DNA of 64,000 nt from Flavihumibacter stibioxidans (GCF_014332695.1 NZ_MBUA01000023.1:1-64000); one strand, 5' to 3'; shown: positions 8,707 through 17,854, counted from the first letter of the stretch. Numbers and translations: made by a program. Notes: a model not told the origin generated them from the letters alone.

Positions 8707-11700
8707 TCAGGATCGGGTCGCTTTTTCCACCCAAACTTTCACAGATTGCTCATTCACTTCAATCGCCATCGCCTCTTCTCCCATAGTATCAACCAGTTCC
8801 AAACCGTCTGCCAGGACCTCCGCCTTAATATAAGACGAAAACTGGCGGATCGATTCAGCAAGATTGCCTGCTTCTGCCAGCTTCACCAGGATTCGGTCGG
8901 TCAGCTCATAGCCGTTGTCCTTCCGGATCTTCTGGATCCTGTTCACCAATTCCCTTGCATTACCTTCCTGCTCCAGCTCAGGAGTAACCGTTACATCCAG
9001 TGCAACCGTTAAGGCCCCTTTCGAACTCACCATCCAGCCGGGAATATCCTCACTGGTTATTTCAACCTCATGGATTTGTAATATTAAGGGTTCGCTATCA
9101 AATTCCAAAGAATATGAACCTTCTTTTTCCAGCTTTGAAATGGCTTCCTGGTCAAATTCCGCAATCGCTGCACTCACCGCTTTCATTTTTCCACCCAATC
9201 GCTTACCCAGGGCCTGGAAATTGGGTTTGATCTTTTTCTTGATGAAACCATCCGCGTCTGTCAGGTACTGAACCTCCTTCACATTGACCTCAGATTTCAC
9301 CAGGTCCGCCACTTTTTCCAGCTGCTCCCTCATAGCAGGATTCAAAACAGGGATCAATATCCGCTGCAAGGGCTGCCTTACCTTGATATTTACCTTCTTG
9401 CGCAGCCCTAGCACCAATGAAGACGCATCCTGGGCCAGTTGCATCCGCTCTTCAAGGGCGGGATCCATCTTTGTTCCATCTGCAACAGGGTATAATACAT
9501 GGTGAACGGATGTCTCGGCATAACGGCCCGTTACCGCATTCAGGTTACCAAATAACCAGTCCGCAAAGAATGGCGATACCGGGGCTATCAGGCGCGTTAT
9601 GGTTTCCAGGCACTCATACAGGGTCTGGTAGGCCGCTATCTTGTCTGCGGAATAGTCTCCCTTCCAGAACCGGCGACGGCAAAGCCTTACATACCAGTTA
9701 CTGAGGTGTTCATCCACAAAATCTTCCACCAAACGACCCGCAATGGTCGGTTCATAATCGTCAAATGCCACCGTCACATCCTTCACCAGCGTATTCAGTG
9801 AGGAGAGTATCCAGCGGTCAATTTCAGGCCTCTCCGACAAGGGTATATAGGCCTCCCTGAAGGCAAACCCGTCTACATTGGCATAAAGGGCAAAAAACTG
9901 ATAGGTATTATATAAGGTACCAAAGAATTTACGCTGAACTTCCTTGATCCCTTCCAGGTCAAATTTCAGGCTGTCCCAAGGGGATGCATTGGTAATCAGG
10001 TACCACCTGGTGGCATCAGCCCCATAGGTTTCAATGGTCCTGAACGGGTCCACCACATTACCCAGACGCTTACTCATCTTGTTGCCGTTCTTGTCAAGTA
10101 CCAGCCCGTTGGACACAACGGTCTTATAGGCTACACTATCAAACAACAAAGCCCCCAACGCATGCAGTGTATAGAACCATCCCCTTGTCTGATCCACCCC
10201 TTCACAAATAAAATCAGCCGGGAAATTCTGGTCAAAAGGTGCATTGAATGGTTTGTCGGATCCGGCTTTCAACTTTTCCTGGTCCAGCCCCCATTGTGCA
10301 TAGGGCATGGCCCCGCTGTCGAACCAAACATCGATCAGGTCCGGTTCGCGATGCATTGGCTCCCCCTTAGAGCTTACCAGCACCACCTCATCTACATAAG
10401 GTTTGTGCAGGTCAAGGATACCATTATGCAGGTAATTTTTATTCACTTCACCACCAAGCACTTCGCCGGCCTTGCGGATCTCCGAATTAAGTTCCTCTAT
10501 TGAGCCGATACATTTTTCTTCAGCGCCGTCAGCAGTGCGCCAGATGGGCAGGGGCGTTCCCCAGTAACGGCTCCGGCTCAGGTTCCAGTCAACCATGTTT
10601 TCCAGCCAGTTTCCAAAGCGGCCCTCGCCGGTGGCCTTTGGCTTCCAGTTGATGGTCCTGTTCAGTTCCACCATCCTGTCCTTTATTGCAGTGGTTCTGA
10701 TGAACCAGGCATCCAGGGGATAATACAATACCGGCTTGTCAGTCCTCCAGCAATGCGGGTAACTGTGTTCGTATTTTTCTACCTTAAAGGCCCGGTTCTC
10801 CTTCTTCAGTTTTACGCTGATGTCGATATTGACGTCCACATAATTTGCATCGTCCTTGTAATTCTTTACATAACGATTGCTGAATTCGCCAAGGCCGTCA
10901 ACAAACTTACCTTCACGATCCACCATTGTCAGGATTCCAATGCCATACTTCTTACCCACTTTATAGTCATCCGCTCCGAATGCCGGCGCCGTATGTACGA
11001 TACCGGTACCGTCTTCTGTGGTTACAAATGTGTCACACAATACCCTGAATGGATCCCCTCCTGCCTTCTCTGCACTGTTTGCTTCATAAGGGAGTAACTG
11101 TTCATAACGGCAATGCTCAAGTGTTTTTCCCTTGCACTCCGCAATGATTTCCCAGGGAAGCAGTTTGGTTTCAGCAGTATAACCCTCAAAGTCGCCATTC
11201 TCCCCTTCCGGCTTGAAATACTTACCCAGCAAGGATTTTGCCAGCACAACATTTACCGGAAGGTGCGTATACGGATTGAATGTCTTTACCAGTACATAAT
11301 CTATATTCGGTCCAACGGTCAGGCCCAGGTTGGATGGCAGGGTCCAGGGTGTGGTTGTCCATGCGAGGAAAAACACTTCTGGTGAAGACTGATCGCTGCC
11401 GGTTGAAGTCTGATTAGCGGCATCAAAAAGGAACTGACTTTCCGAATTTTCAATAACCTTGAACATCGCAACGGCAGAGGTATCCTTTACATCCTTATAG
11501 GTACCGGGCTGATTCAGTTCATGTGAACTGAGTCCGGTTCCTGCAGCCGGAGAATAGGGTTGGATGCTTACACTTTTATATAATAATCCCTTTTCATGCA
11601 GTCGCTTCAACAGCCACCAGAGGGTTTCAATGTATTCATTCTGAAATGTGATATAAGGATCGTTCAGGTCAACCCAGTAACCCATTTTATTGGTGAGGTC

Positions 11701-12102
11701 ATCCCATTTGTCTTTGAAGCGTAATACGGCTTCACGGCATTTCTGGTTGTACTCCTCTACACTGATAGTTTTTCCAATGTCTTCCTTGGTGATGCCAAGT
11801 TCCTTCTCCACACCCAATTCTATAGGCAGACCATGGGTATCCCAACCACCCTTTCTTTTTACCTGGTACCCCTGCATGGTCTTATAGCGGCATACCAGGT
11901 CTTTAAGGGTCCGCGAAATAACGTGATGGATTCCGGGCATTCCATTGGCACTTGGAGGTCCCTCATAAAACACAAATGGAGTGGCGCCTTCCCTGATCGA
12001 AACACTATGTTCAAAAGCCTGGTGTTCGGTCCATTTGGCCAGGATCTCTGTTTCGATGGAGGGCAAATTCAACTGTTGAAACTCACGATACTTCGCTGCC
12101 AT
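8707..12102 (-). CDS. ileS: Isoleucyl-tRNA synthetase, type 2 (IleRS2-like)
   Basis: 1131 residues, class Ia synthetase charging tRNA-Ile. The N-terminal catalytic motif region reads GPPSANGMPGIHH (residues 48-60), so the HIGH signature is changed to G57-I-H-H60. The second motif is KMSKR near residue 675. An editing (CP1) domain lies between them, with the TTTPWTLPSN motif, and WFDSGAMPYAQW follows. The length and the long C-terminal region fit the eukaryote-like IleRS2 group, not the zinc-binding E. coli type. The enzyme should be functional. The GxHH swap of first and third residues has been described in some IleRS2 enzymes and linked to extreme mupirocin tolerance. It appears to head an operon with the DksA-like gene. 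Confidence 0.97.
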   Translation of the reverse strand: MAAKYREFQQLNLPSIETEILAKWTEHQAFEHSVSIREGATPFVFYEGPPSANGMPGIHHVISRTLKDLVCRYKTMQGYQVKRKGGWDTHGLPIELGVEKELGITKEDIGKTISVEEYNQKCREAVLRFKDKWDDLTNKMGYWVDLNDPYITFQNEYIETLWWLLKRLHEKGLLYKSVSIQPYSPAAGTGLSSHELNQPGTYKDVKDTSAVAMFKVIENSESQFLFDAANQTSTGSDQSSPEVFFLAWTTTPWTLPSNLGLTVGPNIDYVLVKTFNPYTHLPVNVVLAKSLLGKYFKPEGENGDFEGYTAETKLLPWEIIAECKGKTLEHCRYEQLLPYEANSAEKAGGDPFRVLCDTFVTTEDGTGIVHTAPAFGADDYKVGKKYGIGILTMVDREGKFVDGLGEFSNRYVKNYKDDANYVDVNIDISVKLKKENRAFKVEKYEHSYPHCWRTDKPVLYYPLDAWFIRTTAIKDRMVELNRTINWKPKATGEGRFGNWLENMVDWNLSRSRYWGTPLPIWRTADGAEEKCIGSIEELNSEIRKAGEVLGGEVNKNYLHNGILDLHKPYVDEVVLVSSKGEPMHREPDLIDVWFDSGAMPYAQWGLDQEKLKAGSDKPFNAPFDQNFPADFICEGVDQTRGWFYTLHALGALLFDSVAYKTVVSNGLVLDKNGNKMSKRLGNVVDPFRTIETYGADATRWYLITNASPWDSLKFDLEGIKEVQRKFFGTLYNTYQFFALYANVDGFAFREAYIPLSERPEIDRWILSSLNTLVKDVTVAFDDYEPTIAGRLVEDFVDEHLSNWYVRLCRRRFWKGDYSADKIAAYQTLYECLETITRLIAPVSPFFADWLFGNLNAVTGRYAETSVHHVLYPVADGTKMDPALEERMQLAQDASSLVLGLRKKVNIKVRQPLQRILIPVLNPAMREQLEKVADLVKSEVNVKEVQYLTDADGFIKKKIKPNFQALGKRLGGKMKAVSAAIAEFDQEAISKLEKEGSYSLEFDSEPLILQIHEVEITSEDIPGWMVSSKGALTVALDVTVTPELEQEGNARELVNRIQKIRKDNGYELTDRILVKLAEAGNLAESIRQFSSYIKAEVLADGLELVDTMGEEAMAIEVNEQSVKVWVEKATRS

Positions 12103-12525
12103 ATATAAAAACGCTGATTCTTAAGGACTTATAAAATCGATATTTCGAAATAGACGCGAAGTTACTGAAATTCCGCGGCAACCGGATGGATTAGGGTGCT
12201 GGCCGCGTTCGTAATCACACGCTGCCCCTGGTGAAATATTTCGTTGCAGTTTTACGAGTACCGATTCGTAGATAAACCAACGGTGATGGTTAAACGGATA
12301 AATTTCAAAGAAAATCTGTTAAAAAACTCATTTACAGCCTTTAAGAGGGATTGACTTTTCCACATTTTCGGCGTTTGGCATAATTTCTGAAACTATTTAT
12401 CCAAAGAACGCAACGAAATTAATGGTGATCAGGTCACCTTAAAAATACTCCGGAATTATACCGGAAAACTATCTACGGTTTAGGGTTTAGGGGTTAAAAT
12501 AGGGGGTTGTCTAGCCCCCTTCCTC

Positions 12526-12583
12526 TTTTTATGCGTCTGACGCGCGTCTGACGTACGTCAGACGCGCGTCAGACGCATAAAAA
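12526..12583. repeat. 58-bp perfect nested palindrome
   Basis: Positions 12526-12554 are the exact reverse complement of 12555-12583, centred on ACGT|ACGT. Each half contains two copies of GCGTCTGAC, and GCGTC-T-GACGC is itself an inverted repeat. The right A5 run serves as the T-run of the adjacent minus-strand terminator. Confidence 0.9.
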
Positions 12584-12603
12584 CGCCCGGCTTTCGCCAG
12601 GCG
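12579..12603 (-). terminator. Intrinsic terminator after the FecA-like receptor gene
   Basis: On the minus strand CGCCTGGC pairs with GCCGGGCG across a GAAA tetraloop, followed by T5. One pair is G-T. It starts 27 bp past the receptor stop codon. Confidence 0.85.
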
Positions 12604-12629
12604 CCAGATATAACGGTTCTTCAAATGTC

Positions 12630-14822
12630 TTAAAACACTATATCAATCCCCGCAGTTACAAAAGCCGGCAGCCCCACTTTAATTCCTTCAGGACGCCTGC
12701 TGGCGATATACCGGTTATCACCCAGATTTTTGGCACAGACACTCAGGGTAATATTCCTGCTCGGAAACTGATACCAAACACTGGCATCAAATAAAAACCT
12801 GGCATCAATCTTACCGATACGTCCATTGGCAGTTGGCAGCTCAGTATTCAGTTCATCCGAATATTGCTCCGTCACATAATTTCCCAGCATTCTCAGCCCC
12901 CAGCCTTTTTTTGCCTCAAACCCAATCGAACCATTCCAGATAAAGGAAGGCGCATAGGGCAGCTTGTTATCCCTTACATTAACCTTGTCACTGCCACTTT
13001 CAATGAATCGGTCTTCCACATAACGACTATCTACAAACGTAAAATTATTCCCAACTGTCAGCGAATGCTCCCAACCAAAAGCTTTTCCCAGGTCAAGCTG
13101 CAAGGCGCCTTCCAGCCCTTTATGCAGGGTACGTCCGCCATTGGCCAACCCGGTTGCATTGGAATTGCCACTTGACTGTGAAACAGGTATGATCTGGTTA
13201 CCAAAACTCATGGCGAAAAATGTCAACTCACCACTGACCCACTCATTATTATTATATCGCATACCCAGTTCGTAATTCCAGCTGCTTTCTTCATCCAGCT
13301 GAATCGCCATACCGGTTGATGTGATCGCATCCTTGGTACGCGGAGGTGCAAACCCTTTATGCACCCCGCCAAAAATAGTGATGTCATCATGAAGCAGGTA
13401 AGAAAAACCGGCACCGGGAATTATCCCAAATACCTTATCCTTTGCAACCACATTTGTATCTGCTACAACCGTAGTTCCGTTTACAGAAAAACGACCGCGA
13501 AGAATTCTGCGCGCATAATCAAAATGCTCCATCCTTACACCCGCATTGATGGTTAATCTTTCTGTCAGGTTCAGTTCATCCTGTAAATAAGCACTGAGGG
13601 CATTGCCACTGCGAACCTCGTTATCGCGCAGGTCACCTGCTGTTGCATCGGCCTTTTTCCCAACGATAAACTGCTCGTTTGCTTTCTCATATAAAAACCG
13701 AACACCTGTCTGGAGTTTATTTTCCTTTCCGGCAATCATTCCTTTTACTACCAGCCTGGGTTCCACCCCCGCTACCTCAAATTGCCTGTTCCGGTGCCCA
13801 TTGCTGTTCTGCATAAATAAGGCCCCGCCCGGCACAGAAGGATCGCCCCACACTTCACCGGTTTGGTTTGTCGCAGCCGGATTGGAGCTGAAATTCTGCC
13901 TCTGCCAGTTGCGGGTGGTAGTGTAGGCAAATGCCGTGGTCTGAAGGCTTGCCCTTTCCGTAAACTTATACTGGTGGGTTACACTGAAATTATACCTGCG
14001 GACCGGCAAACGGTCATGGGGTGCTATCCGGGCATAATCTGTCCCCCCCTGGTCCCACATTGTTTGTGTCAGCCCAACATAGGTTGAATTGGATATCTCA
14101 TCATAAAAACCCAGTTTCATCCCGACACTTCCTTTTTCGCTTAGTTTAACCCTGACTTTAGCACTCACATCATTAATGCGAAACCAGGTGGGACCAATAT
14201 TATCTGCCTGTTTGCGCAGGACGCTCACAATGAATCCGACATTGCCGACGGTATTACCATAACTGGCATAGCCTGAAAAAAATCCGCCCTGCCCGCCTTT
14301 GATCCGCAACTCCGTTTTTTCTTTCTCCGGCGGGTCGGCAGTAATCAAATTCACCACTCCCCCGATTGTCTGCGGACCAAACATCACCTGGCCGCTTCCT
14401 TTCAGCACTTCAATATTTCTTACCTTATCAATAACAGGAGTGAAATACATTTCCGGCTCGCCATAAGGATTCAATGCCACAGGTACGCCGTCTTCCAGCA
14501 TCAGCAGATTACGGCTCCTGTCCGGGTCAAGCCCCCTTACCCCAATATTTATCCTGAGCCCGGCTCCTTCCTCATCCACCACATTCAATCCGGGTACCCT
14601 TTTCATCACATCATTGCCGCTAACCGGCGCCATCTGCCGGATATCCTTAAAGCGTAACACCGAAACCGAGCCGGGAACTTTACTTAACAATTTATCCTTA
14701 TATCCTACCACCAGAACCTGGGGCATGTCCTGCCTGAAAGCCCCGGTATCCTCCCCTTTCTGTGCAACGGCCGCAATCGACCATCCAAATACCAAAAACG
14801 ACAATAAAGTAATTTTTCTCAT
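12630..14822 (-). CDS. TonB-dependent outer-membrane receptor, FecA-like (ferric iron)
   Basis: 730 residues with a signal peptide (cleavage after AVAQ). A plug domain follows: a TonB-box-like stretch MPQVLVVGY, then VPGSVSVL, GLDPDRSRNLLMLEDGVP and GSGQVMFGPQTIGGVVNL. A 22-strand barrel follows, ending in an aromatic residue (FVTAGIDIVF). The DGVPVALNPYGEPE segment and the barrel resemble FecA-type ferric dicitrate receptors; the substrate is not proven. It lacks the carboxypeptidase-regulatory N-terminal domain common in Bacteroidota receptors. It is divergent from hemN, and its promoter region carries a tandem operator (14870-14909) shared with the receptor at 37363. Confidence 0.9.
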   Translation of the reverse strand: MRKITLLSFLVFGWSIAAVAQKGEDTGAFRQDMPQVLVVGYKDKLLSKVPGSVSVLRFKDIRQMAPVSGNDVMKRVPGLNVVDEEGAGLRINIGVRGLDPDRSRNLLMLEDGVPVALNPYGEPEMYFTPVIDKVRNIEVLKGSGQVMFGPQTIGGVVNLITADPPEKEKTELRIKGGQGGFFSGYASYGNTVGNVGFIVSVLRKQADNIGPTWFRINDVSAKVRVKLSEKGSVGMKLGFYDEISNSTYVGLTQTMWDQGGTDYARIAPHDRLPVRRYNFSVTHQYKFTERASLQTTAFAYTTTRNWQRQNFSSNPAATNQTGEVWGDPSVPGGALFMQNSNGHRNRQFEVAGVEPRLVVKGMIAGKENKLQTGVRFLYEKANEQFIVGKKADATAGDLRDNEVRSGNALSAYLQDELNLTERLTINAGVRMEHFDYARRILRGRFSVNGTTVVADTNVVAKDKVFGIIPGAGFSYLLHDDITIFGGVHKGFAPPRTKDAITSTGMAIQLDEESSWNYELGMRYNNNEWVSGELTFFAMSFGNQIIPVSQSSGNSNATGLANGGRTLHKGLEGALQLDLGKAFGWEHSLTVGNNFTFVDSRYVEDRFIESGSDKVNVRDNKLPYAPSFIWNGSIGFEAKKGWGLRMLGNYVTEQYSDELNTELPTANGRIGKIDARFLFDASVWYQFPSRNITLSVCAKNLGDNRYIASRRPEGIKVGLPAFVTAGIDIVF

Positions 14823-14839
14823 AAAACACTATTCGGACG

Positions 14840-14847
14840 CAAAACTC
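14840..14847 (-). promoter_or_regulatory. -7-like element of the FecA-like receptor promoter
   Basis: Minus-strand GAGTTTTG followed by CG resembles TAnnTTTG with one mismatch. There is no good -33 element, which suggests activator dependence. It lies exactly 25 bp from the nearer GATTGCG core, as at the second receptor. Confidence 0.55.
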
Positions 14848-14869
14848 GCTCTGTATCACCTGTGTCAGT

Positions 14870-14909
14870 TTACGCAATCAGGAAAAAGGACTTACGCAAT
14901 CAGGAAAAA
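14870..14909 (-). promoter_or_regulatory. Tandem operator upstream of the FecA-like receptor and hemN
   Basis: Two identical 18-bp copies of TTACGCAATCAGGAAAAA (plus strand) at 14870-14887 and 14892-14909, 22 bp apart. The same motif pair occurs at 39848-39886 before the other TonB receptor. Direct repeats about two helical turns apart are typical of AraC-family sites. Target regulator inferred: the AraC protein at 40441-41379. Confidence 0.75.
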
Positions 14910-15034
14910 CAAACCAACCTGACAGTTCCATGACATTGCGATGATAAATTGATTAAAATCATAAAGCCCAATTGCAGAAGTCAATCCACGCCCCTGCCAA
15001 CTGCTATTATTTTGCCCCTTAATAAAACTGAAAT

Positions 15035-16423
15035 ATGATAAGCCAGGGACTACTGGAGAAATATAACCTGCCCGTGCCACGTTACACGAGCTACCCGACG
15101 GTGCCTAATTGGAAGGATGAGATCGACCCGGCAGAATGGGCAAAAAATTTTGCGCAGCAATTCCAGGTACACAACCAAAAGGAAGGAATCAGCCTCTACA
15201 TCCACCTGCCCTTCTGCGAATCACTCTGCACTTATTGCGGCTGCAATAAAAAAATCACCACTAACCACCATGTGGAAGGGGAATATATCAAGGCAGTGGT
15301 TCGTGAATGGCGTCTCTACCTGCAGATGATGCCGGAGAAACCCGTCATCCGCGAATTGCACCTGGGGGGCGGAACACCTACTTTTTTCTCCCCCGCCAAC
15401 CTGCATAAATTGCTTTCCACTATCCTTCAATTTGGCGTCATCCATCCCGATCATTCTTTCAGCGTGGAAGGCCATCCCAACAATACTACCCGGGAACACC
15501 TGCAGGTACTCTACGATCTCGGCTTCCGCCGGGTTAGCTACGGGGTGCAGGACAATGATCCAACTGTCCAGTTTATCATCAATCGCATTCAGCCTTTTGA
15601 AAATGTTGCCAGGGCTACCGCGATGGCCAGAGAAATCGGTTATACTTCAGTGAACTTCGACCTGATCTATGGCCTCCCCAGGCAAACCCTGGAAAGCATG
15701 GAACGAACACTGGATCAGGTTATTTCTCTGAAACCAGACAGGGTAGCTTTTTACAGCTACGCACATGTACCCTGGACCAGCCGCGGACAAAGGCTGTTCG
15801 ACGAAAAAGACCTGCCTTCTGCTGATCTCAAAATGCAATTATACCGTCTCGGAAAATTCCACTTCGCCATGAACGGATACAGCGATATCGGAATGGACCA
15901 TTTTGCACTTCCCTCAGATGAATTGTACAGGGCCAGATATGGTTCAGTAACTGAAACAACCAACCAGCCAAGGTTGCACCGGAATTTTATGGGTTATACC
16001 ACACAGGCAACTTCCATGCTGATAGGTCTGGGCGTATCAAGCATCAGTGATATCGGTAATGCATATGCGCAAAATAAAAAAACCATCAGGGAATATTATG
16101 CCGCCATCGAAGCAGGTAAACTGGCCGTAACCAAAGGATATTTTCTGACTACTGAAGATGAGGTGTTTAAACAATACATACTGGACATCAGTTGCAGGGG
16201 CACCGCAGCATTCGATCCCGCTCACCTTCCCCTGCTGGAAGCCTTCAGCTTTCCTCTGCTGCATTCCCTCGCGGCCGATGGCCTGGTTGCCTGGGATTAC
16301 AGTGGATTGTCGGTAACCAAAAAAGGACACCATTTTATCAGGAATATCTGCAGTGCATTTGACCTGCATTTACAAAGAAAAAATAAATCCGGTGTCAATC
16401 AACTGTTCAGCAAAGCCATTTAA
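15035..16423 (+). CDS. hemN: Oxygen-independent coproporphyrinogen III oxidase (radical SAM)
   Basis: 462 residues. The enzyme decarboxylates coproporphyrinogen III to protoporphyrinogen IX without oxygen, using a [4Fe-4S] cluster and S-adenosylmethionine. The radical SAM motif C61-x3-C65-x2-C68 is present, followed by C70, as in genuine HemN. The N-terminal RYTSYPTVPNW and HLGGGTPTF motifs are conserved, and the C-terminal HemN domain is complete. The length matches E. coli HemN (457). The cluster at 29-37 kb encodes the oxygen-dependent enzyme hemF, so the cell can make haem with or without oxygen. It is transcribed divergently from the FecA-like receptor; a weak TTATTTTGC at about 15007 could be its -7 element. 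Confidence 0.95.
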   Translation: MISQGLLEKYNLPVPRYTSYPTVPNWKDEIDPAEWAKNFAQQFQVHNQKEGISLYIHLPFCESLCTYCGCNKKITTNHHVEGEYIKAVVREWRLYLQMMPEKPVIRELHLGGGTPTFFSPANLHKLLSTILQFGVIHPDHSFSVEGHPNNTTREHLQVLYDLGFRRVSYGVQDNDPTVQFIINRIQPFENVARATAMAREIGYTSVNFDLIYGLPRQTLESMERTLDQVISLKPDRVAFYSYAHVPWTSRGQRLFDEKDLPSADLKMQLYRLGKFHFAMNGYSDIGMDHFALPSDELYRARYGSVTETTNQPRLHRNFMGYTTQATSMLIGLGVSSISDIGNAYAQNKKTIREYYAAIEAGKLAVTKGYFLTTEDEVFKQYILDISCRGTAAFDPAHLPLLEAFSFPLLHSLAADGLVAWDYSGLSVTKKGHHFIRNICSAFDLHLQRKNKSGVNQLFSKAI

Positions 16424-16528
16424 TCTCTTATGAGCATGCCGGTTCAATTTGTATCTTGCACCAAATGGCGCCCTGGTTAAAAGGCCACCAAAGAACATTC
16501 TTATCACCAGTTGAATTCCTGATTCCCC

Positions 16529-17368
16529 ATGCCGGAAAAAAAGATTTTTGTAACTAAGATGTCGGGCGAGATGGCAGAATTTGATGAGCAAAAACTCAGA
16601 AATTCCCTGATGCGTTCCGGCGCAGCAGAGAAAGAAGTTGAAACCATCATCGATCAGGTGAATGCTTCTCTTTTTGAGGGCATGTCAACCAGGGCCATCT
16701 ATAAAATTGCATTCTCCCTGTTGCGAAAAAAATCACGACCGGCAGCCTCCCGATATAAACTGAAAAAAGCCATTTTTGAACTGGGTCCCACGGGATTCCC
16801 TTTTGAAAAATATATCGGCGAACTGATGAAATTCCAGGGATATAAAATTTCGGTAGGTAACATAATCGCCGGCAATTGCGTAAACCATGAAGTTGACATC
16901 CTGGCAGAACTGGAAGACAGTTATTTCATGGTGGAATGTAAGTTTCACCATGAACAGGGACAGTTCTGCAGCGTGAAAATCCCCCTGTACATCCAGGCAA
17001 GATTTACAGACATCATTGCAAACTGGCTCAAACAAACAGGAGACGGGGAGAAGAAGCACAGGGGCGGACTGGTTACCAATACCCGGTTTTCTGCGGACGC
17101 ACTCGCCTATGGAGAATGTATGGGACTGTTAATGATCAGCTGGGACTACCCCGCTAATAACAGCCTGAGACACAATATCGACAAATACAAGCTTTACCCG
17201 GTAACCAGTTTAATGTCTATCACCAACCACGAGAAAAAATCGTTACTCGAAAAAGGGATCATCCTGAGCAAATCCATCATCGGCCAGGAGCAGATACTGA
17301 CCGAATTGAATATTTCGGAAGAAAGAATCAGCAGAATTATCAGGGAAGCAAAAATCCTTTGCGAGTAA
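16529..17368 (+). CDS. ATP-cone / Mrr-type PD-(D/E)xK nuclease fusion
   Basis: 279 residues. Residues 5-75 form an ATP-cone domain (IFVTKMSGEMAEFDEQKL...), the nucleotide-sensing module of ribonucleotide reductases and NrdR. Residues 90-215 form a restriction-endonuclease-like fold of the Mrr type: D123 followed by E136-C-K138 (VECKFHHEQG) gives the D-xn-ExK active site. The C-terminal ~60 residues are helical. Similar two-domain proteins exist in Bacteroidota as uncharacterised 'restriction endonuclease' or 'ATP cone domain-containing' proteins. The nuclease may be switched by ATP or dATP; its target is unknown. No methyltransferase lies nearby. It follows hemN by about 105 bp on the same strand but has no obvious link to haem synthesis. 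Confidence 0.8.
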   Translation: MPEKKIFVTKMSGEMAEFDEQKLRNSLMRSGAAEKEVETIIDQVNASLFEGMSTRAIYKIAFSLLRKKSRPAASRYKLKKAIFELGPTGFPFEKYIGELMKFQGYKISVGNIIAGNCVNHEVDILAELEDSYFMVECKFHHEQGQFCSVKIPLYIQARFTDIIANWLKQTGDGEKKHRGGLVTNTRFSADALAYGECMGLLMISWDYPANNSLRHNIDKYKLYPVTSLMSITNHEKKSLLEKGIILSKSIIGQEQILTELNISEERISRIIREAKILCE

Positions 17369-17432
17369 ATCCCGGCCAGAAATCATATAAGTTTCCCCGG
17401 AAATTTTGTAAATTATATGGTTGAATTAACTC

Positions 17433-17440
17433 TACTTTTG
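17433..17440 (+). promoter_or_regulatory. -7 element of the metal-efflux island
   Basis: TACTTTTG matches TAnnTTTG exactly, 15 bp before the ATG at 17456. A TTTG at 17405-17408 could be the -33 element, though the 24-bp spacer is slightly long. Confidence 0.55.
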
Positions 17441-17455
17441 TAGCTGCTTCCTTTC

Positions 17456-17854
17456 ATGAAAAAGATTCTGGTAGCCATATTAACCTTTGTTTATTTCACC
17501 GCCACCACAGGCGCAACAGTTCAGTTGCATTACTGTATGGGAAAACTGGTGGATTGGGGCCTGGCTGATAATGAATCGAAACATTGTGCTAATTGTGGCA
17601 TGGATAAAACAGTTGGCCAGGACAATGGCTGCTGCAAAGACGAAGTAACCCAGATAAGTATAGAAAAGGACCAGAAGACGGTCCAGACTTTCTACCAGTT
17701 GATGCAGGTTACCTTATCAGAATTGCCGGTTGCTTTTTATGAATTACCCGCAGCCACCATTCCTTCCCTTGCGGAAGAAAAGCCTGTAAGCAATGCCCCG
17801 CCCCGACACACCGGCATTGAACTGCATATCCGTAATTGTGTTTTCCTGATCTGA
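17456..17854 (+). CDS. HYC_CC_PP family protein, metal-island associated
   Basis: 132 residues with an N-terminal signal segment. The sequence holds the three hallmarks of the HYC_CC_PP family of Bacteroidota: HYCMGK at residues 24-29, a CxxC plus CC pair (CANCGM, GCCKDE), and a PP near the C-terminus (APPRHTG). The exact function is unknown. The cysteines and histidine, an exported location and its place at the head of a metal-efflux island suggest periplasmic metal binding. It is followed by an imperfect GCCCGG/CCGGGC hairpin at 17873-17895 without a T-run. Confidence 0.85.
   Translation: MKKILVAILTFVYFTATTGATVQLHYCMGKLVDWGLADNESKHCANCGMDKTVGQDNGCCKDEVTQISIEKDQKTVQTFYQLMQVTLSELPVAFYELPAATIPSLAEEKPVSNAPPRHTGIELHIRNCVFLI

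Larger units (their letters stand above)
12103..12629. other. Intergenic region between ileS and the FecA-like receptor gene
   Basis: 527 bp without a gene. It contains the ileS 5' region (about 12103-12300, no clear promoter), a G5/C5 hairpin near 12501-12519, the nested palindrome at 12526-12583 and the terminator at 12579-12603. A short TTTAGGG doublet near 12479-12492 looks accidental. Confidence 0.6.

Noticed and set aside
12479-12492. Telomere-like TTTAGGG doublet
   Set aside because: Only two units in a gene-free stretch; likely chance.
16840-16885. Further copy of the GCGTAA operator core (AATTGCGTAA near 16876)
   Set aside because: Single, imperfect, and inside a coding region; no tandem partner.
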